The translations under genes were made by a program, and so were the position numbers. Below, in pieces: positions 10,276 through 21,944 of a stretch of 64,000 bases of DNA (the stretch's first letter is position 1; every line of letters begins with the position of its first letter). The stretch is from NCBI GenBank assembly GCA_003184365.1, contig NKYR01000038.1, positions 124,001 through 188,000 of the forward strand, given 5' to 3'. The notes beneath the pieces are model-generated. The model was not told the DNA's origin. It ran no database searches and saw only the letters and a program-made list of their open reading frames with translations. This DNA is from Evernia prunastri (Eukaryota; Ascomycota; Lecanoromycetes; Lecanorales; Parmeliaceae).

Positions 10276-12089
10276 ATGGAGACGAGATTACAGACACGTC
10301 AAGGGCCCGCGGAAGTAGCAGCCTCTGTTTTCTTAAGGCGAGCCTATCATGCATCTACAGTTGCAGGACATTGGGTGTATATCGATGGAGGTCAATTCTC
10401 GTTTCTAAACAATGGAACCCCAAATTGCTGGTACTCGAACACCATTCTCTCCATTGACCTTTCTCAGAACTGGACCAACTCTACGGTCATGATACAATCC
10501 ACTGTCAAGCCCGTTGGAGCACCTAATCTCAAATGGCCATCCATGTGGTATGACGAATCTCGTGAGCTACTTTATTCAGGTTTCACGGGAATATCACCTT
10601 TGTTCGAAATTGACAGTGATCCCGCGCCGCCTGACCTCTCTCTGTGGACGTTCAAACCGGACAACACTGGAGCTGGTACCTGGAACGAACTGTTCAACCC
10701 TACGGCGACTGTTTGGGGAAACATTAATCGCATTTACACTCCAGAAATGGCCTGGGACAAAAGCACCGTTCATATGCTCGGGGGCTTCCCTATCATTGAC
10801 AATGAGCCCTGGGAATATAACGGCGGCAATGTTACTTTGACTGGAGAAGTGAGATTCAACATGCTTGACCAGACTTTTTCAAATTATACTACCGAGAATG
10901 GACTCAATTCTACCAAGGGGCGAGCCCAAGGCGCAATGGAATTCATTCCGGCTTTCGGGCCAGAGGGTATATTTGTGACCATGGGCGGATATGATTCCAA
11001 TACTTGTGTGGATTTTGACTCCGTGTTGGTTTTTGACCCATCAACGCAAATGTGGTATAACCAGACGACCACTGGGAGTTCACCATCGCCTCGGGTTGCC
11101 TTTTGTACGGCTGCTATCAGTTCTACTAGCAACACATACGAGATGTCAGAATCCCAGTCTACGAAATCCCTCACTATTGTACCGACATTGTTGCTAGATT
11201 CGTTTACGGCGGAGGTCAGGAACGCCTCGGGTCGCCGTCTATCGCCTTCGACTCCGTCAACATCTTAACCATCCCCGCATTCCATTGGCTCGAGGTACCT
11301 TACGACCCTCAAAATCCCCGATACGGACACACCTGCAATGCTGTTGGAGGAAGTCAAATATTGATTGTTGGGGGCTCAGACGGCAATGCCCCAATAGATT
11401 ATGGGGACTATGAAACCGTTGAAAGAAGCACCTTTAGCACTCCAGATCCATTCAAACAAGGCTTAGCAATTTTCGACCTGCACACCTGGACTTTTGCAGA
11501 CAGTTATATTGCGGGACAGCCTTCGCAATACGAGCAGTCTGATCAGCTCAAGGAGTTCTATGGACAATCTCAGCCGTACGCTCTTTCACACTGAATTTGA
11601 AGTCTGCGCAAGGCTAATATTGTCACAGACCATATACTCAGAATCTTTTGCCAGCCATCGCATCACTCCTGGAGACGACACACTTCAATCTCACCAATAG
11701 TCCCTCCAGTCCCACCAACCGTCAGTTTTCCCCGTAAAGCCCTCACTTACATGAAACCTGACACATCGCACAAAGATCCCGTCACTGCCTCGCCTCACCC
11801 ATCACCTACCCCAAAAAGGAATCTTGGAGCAATAGCCGGAGGTGTCATTGGGGGAGTCGCTGCACTCTGCCTTCTCGCAGGGTCGTTGCTCTTCCTCGCG
11901 AAGCGTAGATGGAACAGACATCCACCAGCCAACCGAGACTCGTCGCAGGCTGGCCTGAGGAGTAAAAACCCAGAGATACCAGGGGAACTGGAAGATAGAT
12001 TCCGGCCCGTGGAGCTGAACGGGCTGAGTCGGCAGGTTCCGCAAGAATTGGATCCAGGCGCAGTACCGATGAGAGAAATGCCGGCGTAG
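10276..12089 (+). CDS. Kelch-repeat beta-propeller protein with C-terminal TM segment, 550 aa
   Basis: Four exons: 10276-11144, 11198-11575, 11629-11720, 11776-12089. The splices give YEI/FVYGGGQERLG, GQSQP/PYTQNLLP and a join into PVTASPHPSPTPKR, all in phase. Kelch-type blades are visible: HWVYIDGGQFSF, VHMLGGFPIID, GIFVTMGGYDSN, FVYGGGQERLGSPS, RYGHTCNAVGGSQILIVGGS. The N-terminal part has many N-glycosylation sequons (NWTNSTV, NVT, NYT). A proline/serine stalk leads to one TM helix (AIAGGVIGGVAALCLLAGSL) followed by KRRWNRH, the expected positive stop-transfer, and a short cytoplasmic tail. The topology suggests a type I cell-surface protein, yet the N-terminus METRLQTRQGPAEV is not a signal peptide, so a 5' exon may be missing. 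Function unknown. Confidence 0.82.
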
Positions 12090-13589
12090 GAAAAGGCGAT
12101 CCATCCATCCCTATGTTTAATCATGACAGGGAATCCGGAGGAGTGGACCCGTGCGTTCCAATCATGGCAAGGCTTGACAAAGAGGACCAGTGCGAAAGGC
12201 CTTGTTCATCTCTTCTCCTAAAGGGAATCTCTATTGCCCTGCCTCGAAATAGAACCCCCACCCATTCTAAACTCTCACGTTAAAGATCTTCGTTACTCTT
12301 CTATATATACCAAGGAGTAGGAAGCACGACTAGGTGGATGCATGGCCCGTAGTCGGGTAGGGCTGATTGCCACTTGTTTCTAACCAGTCTGTTGAATGAA
12401 GACTAGCACTCAGTGTACTAAGGAGCAAGAGTAGCTACATGATGGAAGAGTGTAGAGGGTCCCAATCCCACTAGTGGCTCACTAGTCCCCCGGTAGGGCT
12501 GACTGCCATTATCTCCAACACAAACCATCTCGTCGAAACTTCACCTTCAAGCCTTTCTTTCAGTATTACAGTGGCTCGACGAACTCGTTCAAGACTCACG
12601 ATACCACAATTGTCTAGCCCATTTCTTCATACATGGACAGTATGTTCGGCGACTCTAGGTTGCATTGCAGCACGGCAGCAACTTTACCCTGCATGAAAGG
12701 AAAGAAATCCCTCACACGCTTACTTGTTGAAGTAGTCGAGCCCGATTCGGGACGACGATCTCACACTGCTGCGTGGTCATCTGAGAAGTGGTATCCTGGA
12801 AATCCTCGGCAAGTAGGGCGAACGAAGAAGAAGGCTGCAGCACTAAAACAGCGGCTGAGGTATTGCGTATTGCTACTCCGCCATTTTTCCTAAGATTCTA
12901 TTGCTGCTGCATGTGCGCTCCGTCACATGTCACAAATCAACAAATCAGAATCAAAGGTCCAGATTGTTCAAACGAGAGTATTCAACTCGCACCGCGACCA
13001 GTGGTCCGGGCCATTGACAGTGAGCTTCCATAATCTCGACGGCTTTACCAACCGGTCAAACCGAGAATCCAGGACGAAGGAACGGGATGGTCAATCTGTA
13101 CGGAGGAAACAGCGGAGCAGAGTTGGGTAAAAGTCCCGCAGGAGCTGAGCAAGCTAAGGACGGATATTGATCCGCACAGTGCAGCAACCAGATTCCACTA
13201 AAAAGCCACGTTATGATAGACATTGCAGAAACGTCCTCGCGTGGTCCGTTGATTCAAGAATATGCAATTTTAAACGATTGGTTGCTGCAGGCCGCTGCCC
13301 TCCCAATTGGTTGTCCCTCATGCATGAATGCTGCACAGACTCGGCTTTGGAGGGGTGTTTGGCTGCAACCCTCCTGTTCTGTTATTCTTCATGCATGCGT
13401 GGGGCACAGACTGGAATACGAGGTGGTATGATTCAAGAAGACTTTTTTATAGTCAACAAGTCTGCCTGCGACGCTTATGTCGTGAGGACATAGGCTCTGA
13501 AGGCGTGCTACTTTACTTCCCATTACTGCCGAAATTTTAATCTCGACCTTCAAGTCTTTGTTCAACATACTTCACCCGGTGGAAACGGC
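12090..13589. other. Gene-free stretch, 1.5 kb
   Basis: Short frames occur but none has recognisable motifs. Two similar segments (around 12354-12386 and 12490-12520, both containing ggtagggct) form a weak direct repeat. Promoter of the next gene is presumed at the right end. Confidence 0.4.
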
Positions 13590-14909
13590 ATGGCAAGTAT
13601 CCCAAAACAAGACGAAGAGAATTTGGGTCCCTTGATCCTCACAATCAGCTGGACCCTCGCTGCAATCGCTATTATAATCGTAATCCTCCGAGTGCTGACT
13701 CGCTTCAAGTCGAAGCATGGCGTACGGATCGACGATTATTTCATGCTTCTCTCTCTAGTAAGACAACGCCGATTTCTCCCAGATCTCACGACAGCGCTAA
13801 TCATTTGGCAAGGTATGTGGGGTGGCCAACATGACTCTCATTAGTATCGCGGTTTCTTGGGGTTTCGGAAGACACCTGGCGTCTCTGGATCCCGTGCGAG
13901 TTGTACAAGCACTCAAGTACGACTACATCCAACAGCCTCTTCATGTCATGAGCTCCCCATTTGGACGGATATCCTTCGCATTGTTCTTGGTCGAGATTCT
14001 CCTGAAGAAAATCACGCGGAGAGGGTTCCTCTATTCGCTCATGGTTCTTCAATTCGCCGTCAACGGGGCTACCGCCACAATCATTTTGGCACAGTGCAGA
14101 CCGGTTCAAGCTCTCTGGAATCATGAAATCAAAGGCCACTGCTTGAACCCTCGAGTTCAAGAGTATTACTCCCTTTTCCAAGGGTGTAAGTCTAGCGACC
14201 GTCGTGCGGGGATGCTTTTTCACTAATTTGATCAGCTTTCAACGTAGTCACCGATTTCATTCTGGCCGTGTTTCCAGCCACGTTTATATGGCGGCTCAAG
14301 ATGAAACTCCGGAGAAAGATTGGCTTGATGTTGGTGCTGGGTCTCGGTATCTTGTCAGCATTCGTTCAGTCCTCTCTAAAAGCTTCCGAAAGCTCACAGG
14401 CTGCAGTTCTATGGTCGCTACAATCATCAAAACGGTGCAGATTAAATCTCTTCGTTCACGGTCCGATTACACGTGTGAGCTTCATAAGTCTTTTCTTCTG
14501 TCTCTCATCAGTCACAGTCACTGATAAGATGTAACAGATGCCACGGTATGGTTGGTCATTTGGACTAGGTGATTCTCTGATCTGAGAGCTTTGACTAGAA
14601 GCTAACGCCTTCTCCAGCGTGGAGCAGTACGTCATCATGATTGCCGCGTCCATCCCAATCATTATGCCGGCGCTCCGTTGGTTTGGCGAAAAGCTCTCAA
14701 GCTTCCGATACGTGATTGCGCCATGGGCAACGCTCAACAGGAAATTAGAGACGGCCGAGCATGGACGTGCCTCCCAACCATCACCACGGACTTTGAGAAA
14801 GGGCCTTGATAGACAGAGCGATGAGTACATTCTCCAGACATACGTTTTCGACTGTGGGAAGGATTCGAAAGGTGTGATTAGCCAAGTTGAGGATTGTGAC
14901 GAGCCGTGA
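13590..14909 (+). CDS. Fungal rhodopsin-type (SAT4/Pth11-like) seven-TM membrane protein, 349 aa
   Basis: Six exons: 13590-13757, 13813-14185, 14236-14353, 14407-14474, 14538-14568 (31 nt), 14618-14909; total 1050 nt, in frame. Hallmarks of the fungal rhodopsin domain (the group including SAT4 and Pth11-like proteins) appear in order: ILRVLTRFKSK, RIDDYFMLLSL, SWGFGRHLASL, SSPFGRISFALFLVEIL, ILAQCRPVQALWNH, NVVTDFILAVFPATFIW, KLRRKIGLMLVLGLGIF, then RSDYTYATVWLVIWTSVEQY and IAASIPIIMPALRW. The conserved D-D-Y, CRP and DF..A/P residues are all present. Role unknown; members are plasma-membrane proteins and some act as receptors. The splice into SMVATIIKT uses a weak GTCAGC donor; the rest are conventional. 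Confidence 0.87.
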
Positions 14910-17900
14910 CACGGAATGAACAATGCGTCAACGAGAACACAATAGTTGTATCCAGAACGGGACTTCCCTTGAACGGCATAGAAAACACACCAGAGGCCAA
15001 TATACTACTTACCCGTATCGGAACAACGACAGGGTGACATTCCAAACGTACCGGTGTTGCACGGGGGGTCATACGCAACGGCCATGCCAGGTAAGATTTT
15101 GGATCGACAACGGGAAAGTGCATTTCATACAATAGTCAAAATTCCCGTGCCCGGGTAAGATTTGAGCAGCGAGAACGGGTAGGTCTCACAGTCGAATTGT
15201 GTGCCTGGCCTGGTAGCGCCTCAGGAGAGTGGGTGGGGAAGTTGAAAGCGAGGTAACCGATAACCTTACGGGCCGGAGATACGCACACTGTGGTACAGCG
15301 ATATCGATGCTGTTGATGCGGAATGAGCAATATGTAACGGAGCGGAGAGTCGTGTTTTAGAACCGTAGTTGATAGGACTGTTTGCCAACGCGTACCGAGG
15401 TATTTATAGACATTATATCTATCCTACGGCTCATCAAAATCACTATACCACACGCGACGGCGAGGGCTAATTAGAGTGTCACACTACATACGACAGAGCG
15501 CCCAAAACGCAGCACGAGCAAGGAACCCAACCTCCTCGGCCAGGCGCCTGGAGTGGAGATGCAGACGGGCGAGAACGGGACACGTGGGGTATTCATGCGG
15601 CGCGTTCGTTGAAACAGTCGCGGTTGCTATGACTCACGCCCACCGACTCTGTACGTTGAAGATAGACATCGTCATGTGGAAAGGATCCGGTGCCGTGGAT
15701 CGAGGACGCCGAGGCTTTCGGAGGGAACTGGGTTGGAGGTATGGGGAGTTTTGTGGATGGGAGCTGGTCGGGCTGGGTCGGCTTCTGCAGTTGGGCGTTG
15801 TGAGGCGCTGGAGGAAGGGGAGAGGTATTGAGTGCGCGGTTGGAATTATGAGATTGCTACGATTGGTGTGGGGAGAGGCTGTATCGTTTGTCTGAGGTGG
15901 CTTTCAGCCGGGGGTTTAGTCCTTGGTCTTGGGAGCCGAGCAGAACAGAATGTGTTATTCACGGAAAGGAGACACGGCGGAATGCGCAGACATGGAAGTT
16001 GGGTGAAAGTGAACGGCTTGGTGAGAAGAGAGGCCGCGATACGAAAAGCTTTGACAACAGACCCTTCCCCAATCTCGGGGACCCAGACGAGGGATACACC
16101 CCTCCCAATCCCCACTTCCTCGACTCTGTAACTAAAACATCGGAACGCGATCGATTGCTCAACGCCGCATACGTGACTGACCGTAACCACTGTAGGTAGA
16201 TAAGACCTCGACTTCCGTCCCCTGGATTGATTGATTATTCGCAGAAAGCAAAACCGTCACGCGACAGACGCCTCCACCGCATGAGGCGAAACCGACCGCA
16301 CAGCTACCTGAACCTCCCTCCCGGCCAAACACGCATTCGAGCGCGCCTTCAGAACGGAGGTAGGTACTCGTGGGCCAAGTGGATGGAGCCGCGATGCTTA
16401 ATATGGCTTGTTTAGGGAAATGATACCTCCATTAGGCCAGTTGTAGAGAATGCTCGATAGCGAGTTCGTACCGTTGGTTATAGGGAACGCGGTTCTGATG
16501 ATTGTTCTGCGGTCCGTTCATCAAAATGCCGTATTCACCTACGTCGAACATGTTGAGTACGAAAGATAAAGTAGGGTAGCCGGGGCTCTGTCCTCTTGCG
16601 CGCTGATTGAAAAATTCGAACGAGCTCTACCGGCAAGGCAGGAAGGGCATGATATCTTGACTGTTGCAGTCATTGTCGACTTGTTTGGGCGACAATGTTG
16701 TAGCGTGTATCAAGCGCTGACAACGTTTCAGGGGCAGATGGTCTATGAGCAGGCGTTATGCTGTGAAAATACAAGCTGTAGAGTCGTTTATGTGTGAGGC
16801 CTTCGAGACGCAATGATTAGTTGGAGGGGTCCTTCTTGCAAGACAAGATCACGCATGTCGGTTATATCGGTGTGACTGCGTAAGCTGTAATGATAAGTGG
16901 GCGAGCGGTGCCAGGCCGGGCTTGTACAAGTTTTAACCAGAGGATGGGGGGTCGGAACCATCAGTTGCTATAGCTCTTTTCCCCCTCCCCCCTCATCTAA
17001 TACTTTCCCCCTTTTTCCCCTTTCACTTTCCCCCTTCCCTCCTCTATGCCTTTGATCCCTTCACTTCATTTCCCATCCACCATAAACCTAGAACATTATC
17101 AATGCCAACACGCCCGCCCCTACTCAAAACAGGGAAAGCTAAATCTCACGCCAAGAGACATCGGGCTCAACGCGTCGATATCACACTTAGATCAAGCAAG
17201 ACAGCCTCTGGGGCGCGGAGGTGCTGTCGACTCTAACTCTGGGTACTTCGCCACAGTAACAGCGTCTCCTCCCCGGGAACAGATCCGATGAGAGCGCGAG
17301 GATGGCGGGTGATGGTGATGGGGATGGGGATGGGGCCGGAGGGGCGTGTGAGGGTGGGGATGGCTCTGCTTCAGATAGGGAAACGGGAGCTCACGCCGAG
17401 AGATAGCTGCGTGATGTGTCGATGAGCTCGGATCGGGCAGGGTGGTTCGGTGAGAGGTCTGATGAGGAGAGTGCGAAGGATGGCGGGTGATGGCGTGTGA
17501 TGGGGTTGGGGTTGGGGTTGGGATTGAAGAGCGTGTGAGGCAGTGGAGGTTGCAGGGCCGGTAAGGGGGCATGTGAATTGGTTGTTTTGGTCGCTGGGGA
17601 GGTTTGATAGGGTTGGACACAGAGTTGAGGGGGTGAAGATCTGTCTTTTTCTTTATCGCGAGGTTAAAACGCGGGATATGCTTCCCCCCTTCTTCCGGGT
17701 GTTGGACCGTCACAGGGCTCTCTCTGGAGGAAGATTGGAGCTGTAGTGTGTCAAGGTGGGGGATTTAATGGAACGTTGTTGTTCGTGTCGATAGGCTGAA
17801 TCGAATGGAGTGGACTGGGGAGTGCTGTGGATCATATGAGACGTGAGAGCGTCAAAACGGCTTGCACGTGCGTGTTCGGCTGGAACGCTGGGAAGGCTGC

Positions 17901-17969
17901 ATGAAGGATGGGTTTGACATGTTTGTGCCGACGAGTGCTATTTCAATCTAATCTCGGCTTGACGGTGCC
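14910..17969. other. Gene-free stretch, 3 kb
   Basis: No exon with recognisable protein features on either strand. Noted elements: a diverged direct repeat at 15091-15116 and 15155-15180 (ggtaagattt..cgggt), strong pyrimidine runs at 16977-17050, low-complexity G-rich DNA at 17300-17525 including three ggggtt units, and two similar segments at about 17128-17180 and 17378-17430. Frames through the G-rich stretch encode only His/Pro-rich low-complexity peptides and are not believed. Confidence 0.5.
17502..17523 (+). repeat. G-rich microsatellite (GGGGTT)3
   Basis: Three consecutive ggggtt units plus a final ggg. The pattern could form a G-quadruplex. It lies inside a 200-bp G-rich stretch that also holds gatgggg repeats near 17310-17332. 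Confidence 0.7.
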
Positions 17970-19257
17970 CTAGTCCATCACCAAGACACACCTGAACCTT
18001 GGGTGCCCGCCCATCATATGATCAAACGCGTCGTTGGCCTTGGCAAGAGGGAACTTCTCAATCATGCACTTGACGCCATGAAGCTCTGCAAAGGCGATGG
18101 CTTCCTCGGAATCGAGTGCTTGGCCGGAAGGCCAGCCGTGGACCGAGGCGCCCTTTGCTACCATGACCGCGGTGTTGACTTTGATGTCACCGATTGCTAT
18201 CACGGTTAGTTCCGCCTGACTAAGACGGGGGAATGCTTACGAGCCAACACGATCAACTTCCCTCCGGGCGCCAACCCGTTTACCAAATCACCCATGACAT
18301 CCGCATTCGGTGCCGTGCTAACAATCATCGCCGCTCCGCCCATCTTCATCAACGCCTCGGCATGGTTCTCCTTACTCGCATCCACATACACGTGTGCGCC
18401 CAGATCCTTAGCAAACTTCTCTTTCCCACCGGTACTGGACAGCGCAACCACCTTGTAGCCCATTTTGTTTGCGTACTGAAGGGCCAAGTGGCCGAGACCG
18501 CCGAGACCTTGTATGGCGACGGTCTCACCGCTCGTAACCTTCAACTGCCGCATTGAGTTGAAGACGGTGACGCCGGCGCAGAGAAGAGGCGCATAATTTG
18601 CGGCGTCGACGTCTGTAGGAATGTGGACGGCAGCTTCGGAGCGAATGGTGCAGTACTCGGCGACTATTGTTCGTATCAGCAATCCGAATAGTCTCGGAAT
18701 TCTGCGGGACTTACATCCACCATTGCGAGTCACGCCGTTGATTTGTGCGTTTACGCAAGTCTGGTTGAAGCCCCGTTTACACTGCTTGCAGGTTCCTGTG
18801 AAGAATGCTGTCAGGCCGACGTTGATGTAGAAGACCAATATGAAAACCAACCATCATGTCCGCCATGCCAAGCTCCACCGACTCTGTCCCCGACCTTCCA
18901 TGCTTTTTCATGTGGGCCAACGGCGACAACATGACCGATGATTTCATGACCTGGGATCATCGGGCTACCAGTCATCAGTGCTGCTGCATAGCAACGAGGC
19001 ACTCAATCTCACAATGGAACGCCGAACATGGCCTGCTGAACGATAACCTCGGAATGGCAAACACCGCAAGCCTCGACCTTGACGAGAACCTCACCCTCCT
19101 GAGGCTGCTTGGTCTCGATCTCCTCGACGATGAGGGGCCCACCCTTCTCTTTGAACATAGCCGCCTTGTGGGTTTTAGGTATTTGAGGAGCCATGCCCAA
19201 TGATGTTTTGATTGTATCGACTGAGGGCAGGTTGTTACGGAGAGCCTCCAATGACAT
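17970..19257 (-). CDS. Zinc-dependent alcohol dehydrogenase (MDR superfamily), 362 aa
   Basis: NAD(P)-dependent oxidation of alcohols or reduction of aldehydes. Five exons read on the minus strand: 19257-19013, 18964-18852, 18795-18715, 18663-18241, 18196-17970 (1089 nt, in frame). Motifs in order: VEACGVCHSE with the catalytic-zinc Cys, PMIPGHEIIGHVVAVG with the GHE signature, VGDRVGGAWHGG, a structural-zinc loop DGTCKQCKRGFNQTC, and the Rossmann GLGGLGHLALQYANKMGYK with the glycine-rich NAD(P) loop. The structural-zinc loop has three Cys and an Asp where the classic family has its first Cys; I recall this from other fungal ADHs but cannot check it. The upstream gene at 19883 is divergent, so the two share a 625-bp promoter region. 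Substrate cannot be told. Confidence 0.92.
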
Positions 19258-19882
19258 GTGATACCGCTGTATCTTTAAGTGGTGCTGGCGATGAGATGTT
19301 TTATAATAGATATGGGGATGCAGGACCGAGCTTTATAATGAGCGCTGGCTTGATGTGAACTCATCAAAGGTGCCTGCCTCGGATGTTGAGTAAATAAGTG
19401 ATTGTGATTGATAATCGCAGAGGGCCAACTATGTGGGGGATTGGCGGAACCATGGTTGCGTCCCATTGTGCATGACGTTGTCTCGAAGGATTATTGGCTT
19501 ATCGAGTGCTTTATTGCTTTATTGTTGTATGATTGGCTCTTTCCAGATGCAACCGACGGGATACATGCTGCAGTGTAGGCTGGCGATGCGAAAAGAATCC
19601 TCAGATTCTTTCGTTCGCGTTTCAGCTTCCCATTATATCCGAATGAAACTACCGTACTCACAATAATACCGTACTGTTGTAAACTTCCAATGTTTCCAAG
19701 ACTCGCCAAGACTTTCTCGAGAGCGATTACGAATACGGTCGGACCAACAGTTGTTCCGAGTAGGAGTTGTGGTGACGACATGATGCTGCTTCAGCCAGCA
19801 TTGATTGTGACGCTTCGTGAAAGACTTAAATACTAGTCTATGTCCCATAAATTATCATCTTGACATTTCCGGTTTCACGACA
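19258..19882. promoter_or_regulatory. Divergent intergenic promoter region
   Basis: Separates the alcohol dehydrogenase (-) from the membrane protein gene (+). No coding signal. Binding sites could not be assigned. Confidence 0.4.
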
Positions 19883-20927
19883 ATGAGCATGGGTATCTCA
19901 TATTCCACCGCCAAATGGTTGGTAGGTCATCAAGCTATTCCTGATACCTTTGAGCTACGCTGACTTGCTGCAAAGGCGCCAGCATCCTTCATCTTCGACT
20001 TTGCAGCCCAGCAATATGGCCTGTTCTCCTCCCCTAATATGCTGGATGTCCACAATGCCAACCTATCCTTCTGGAGCCCCATGCCTCAGTTCATTGGCGG
20101 CTTCTTCTTCCCCCAGCAGCTGTTCCAGCTCGCATGGCTCTACCGCTTGTACAAGCTTGATCCCAAGAAGCCAGCCGAGCGCACTGAATTGGATCAGATC
20201 GGTAGGCTTTGATTGAGGATCAAACCCCAGACCGCACACTGCGCTGACTCAAGCTTGTAGTCGATTTCGTGCCTTATTACACACTCGGCAATATCTGCAT
20301 AGGCAGTAGGTTTTCCATCGCCGGGCTACCGCCCCCTCCCTCCCCCAACCTTTGCTCTTGACCGTTGGCTGATATCTATGCAGCGTGGATGATATTCTGG
20401 AATACCTCGCAGCTCAAAATCTCCAACATCTTCGTCGTCGTCAACAGCTTGAGCCAGCTGTACTATGTCTTCGCCAAGCTCCCGCCTATGAATACCAAAT
20501 CCACGAGCTCCATCCTTACAAACATCGTGTCTAGGACCTTTGCCGGTATCGGCGTCCTTGATCTCCTTCACAACGGCAGCGTTGCCTACTTCAAAGACGC
20601 TCCGGCAACCATGACGGTCAGAGTTGTGACTGGCCTGGGATTCGGCATCTTGAGCGCTGCAAGTGACTGGATATTTGGAGGATGCATGGTATACGATCTC
20701 GTGGCCTTGGCCGTTGGTCAGAGCGGAAGCTGGAGGAATCTGCTGGCGTTGTACGCAGTGGGAGCGGCGGGCATCGTCGGGGCGAAGAACATCGCCAGGT
20801 AGGTAAGAGACCTCTTTCTGAAATGTGTAATGGATCAAGACTTATCCGATGAGGCAGACCACCGTATAACGGGGAGGACTCTGGATACAAGCAAACAGCA
20901 ACAGAGGATATTCAGGACCGGGTGTGA
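19883..20927 (+). CDS. Conserved multi-pass membrane protein, 264 aa
   Basis: Five exons: 19883-19921, 19976-20201, 20261-20305, 20384-20798, 20858-20927; all GT-AG, 795 nt in frame. The protein begins MSMGISYSTAKWLAPASF and has hydrophobic stretches around FIGGFFFPQQLFQLAWLY, YTLGNICIGTWMIFW, FVVVNSLSQLYYVF, GVLDLLHNGSVAYF, GLGFGILSAASDWIFGGC and LLALYAVGAAGIVGAKN, giving about six membrane helices. The C-terminus (ARPPYNGEDSGYKQTATE) is polar. I do not recognise a named family; it resembles conserved fungal integral membrane proteins of unknown function. The splice-consistent frame over five exons makes the gene itself secure. Confidence 0.8.
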
Positions 20928-21944
20928 TGTGTATTCAAATAGGTAGCGAGATTTTATTGTACAGCCTACACATATTGAAAAGCTGGCACGGTTGTACAGA
21001 ACGCTCTTCGCACATTTAAGGTGTACTTATTCTGGTAGTAGTTTGAGGAACTGTATGCTGGGCATGAAAGTGAAATCAAAACACGAGTTCAAAGATATAA
21101 TTAGTGTACCTTAGTAAAGCTACTCGGTCTAACGATATCAATGAATAGAGTGAGTGGTAATAGCCTTATCTCGGAGATACTCTTATCTAAAGTACTGTAA
21201 ATGCTCATGTCACCCCACCCTCATGACCATTTATATGTATTACATTCATGAGTCGAAAAGCAAAAGACGGAAACCACGGAGCTTGCATGACGCAAAGTTA
21301 TTAAGTTGATGCACTTAATCAGTAGTAGAGCGCCTATCACTTTCCACTTTCCACATGCTTCAGTCTGTTACGTCTCGCTATGATTCATATCCAAGACACC
21401 ATTATCCGGGCCCCGACCTTCAGGCTTGCCCTCTTTCCATCCAGAGCCTGACTGTACAACATGACCTGAAGAGCTCGTGCCATCTTCTCTTTCTTCTCCT
21501 TCTTCTCCTCCTTCTTCTGTCTCTTATCCTCAAGCATGGAATAATGGCGTTGGGCTCCATTGATCAAAGCCTCGTTTCTCTTTCTTTGTCCAGTTTGTTG
21601 CGGCATTCCAGTCGGCACAGGTCTTTGGTTGACAGCGTTACTGTCGCTGATTCTTTTGCATAGTGGTCCGTGGAGGCGCTACAGCCCTTCATAAGCTGCG
21701 GTGTTACTGACGAGACCGACCCTGACAGCTTCATCATCGTCGTCGTCATCCCCTTCGGCCATTTCTCCCGAGGAGTCATAGACTGCGGTCAGCTCAACCG
21801 TAGCTGTCGTGTCAGACCACATCACCAACTCCAGCAGACATCCTTCGACAACCTCATATCTATTCTCTTAAACCTTCTACACAACAGCAAACACATGGAC
21901 CGCATTCGTCTGTTACTCCCTCCCTGAATACGTCAAACGCGGCA
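20928..21944. other. Intergenic, ~1 kb
   Basis: No credible gene. A CT-rich microsatellite-like run (ttctcc/cttctt) occupies about 21485-21530. Confidence 0.4.

Noticed and set aside
17192..17713. 173-codon His/Pro/Ser-rich frame on the minus strand
   Set aside because: Produced by G-rich low-complexity repeats; no domain and no splice support.
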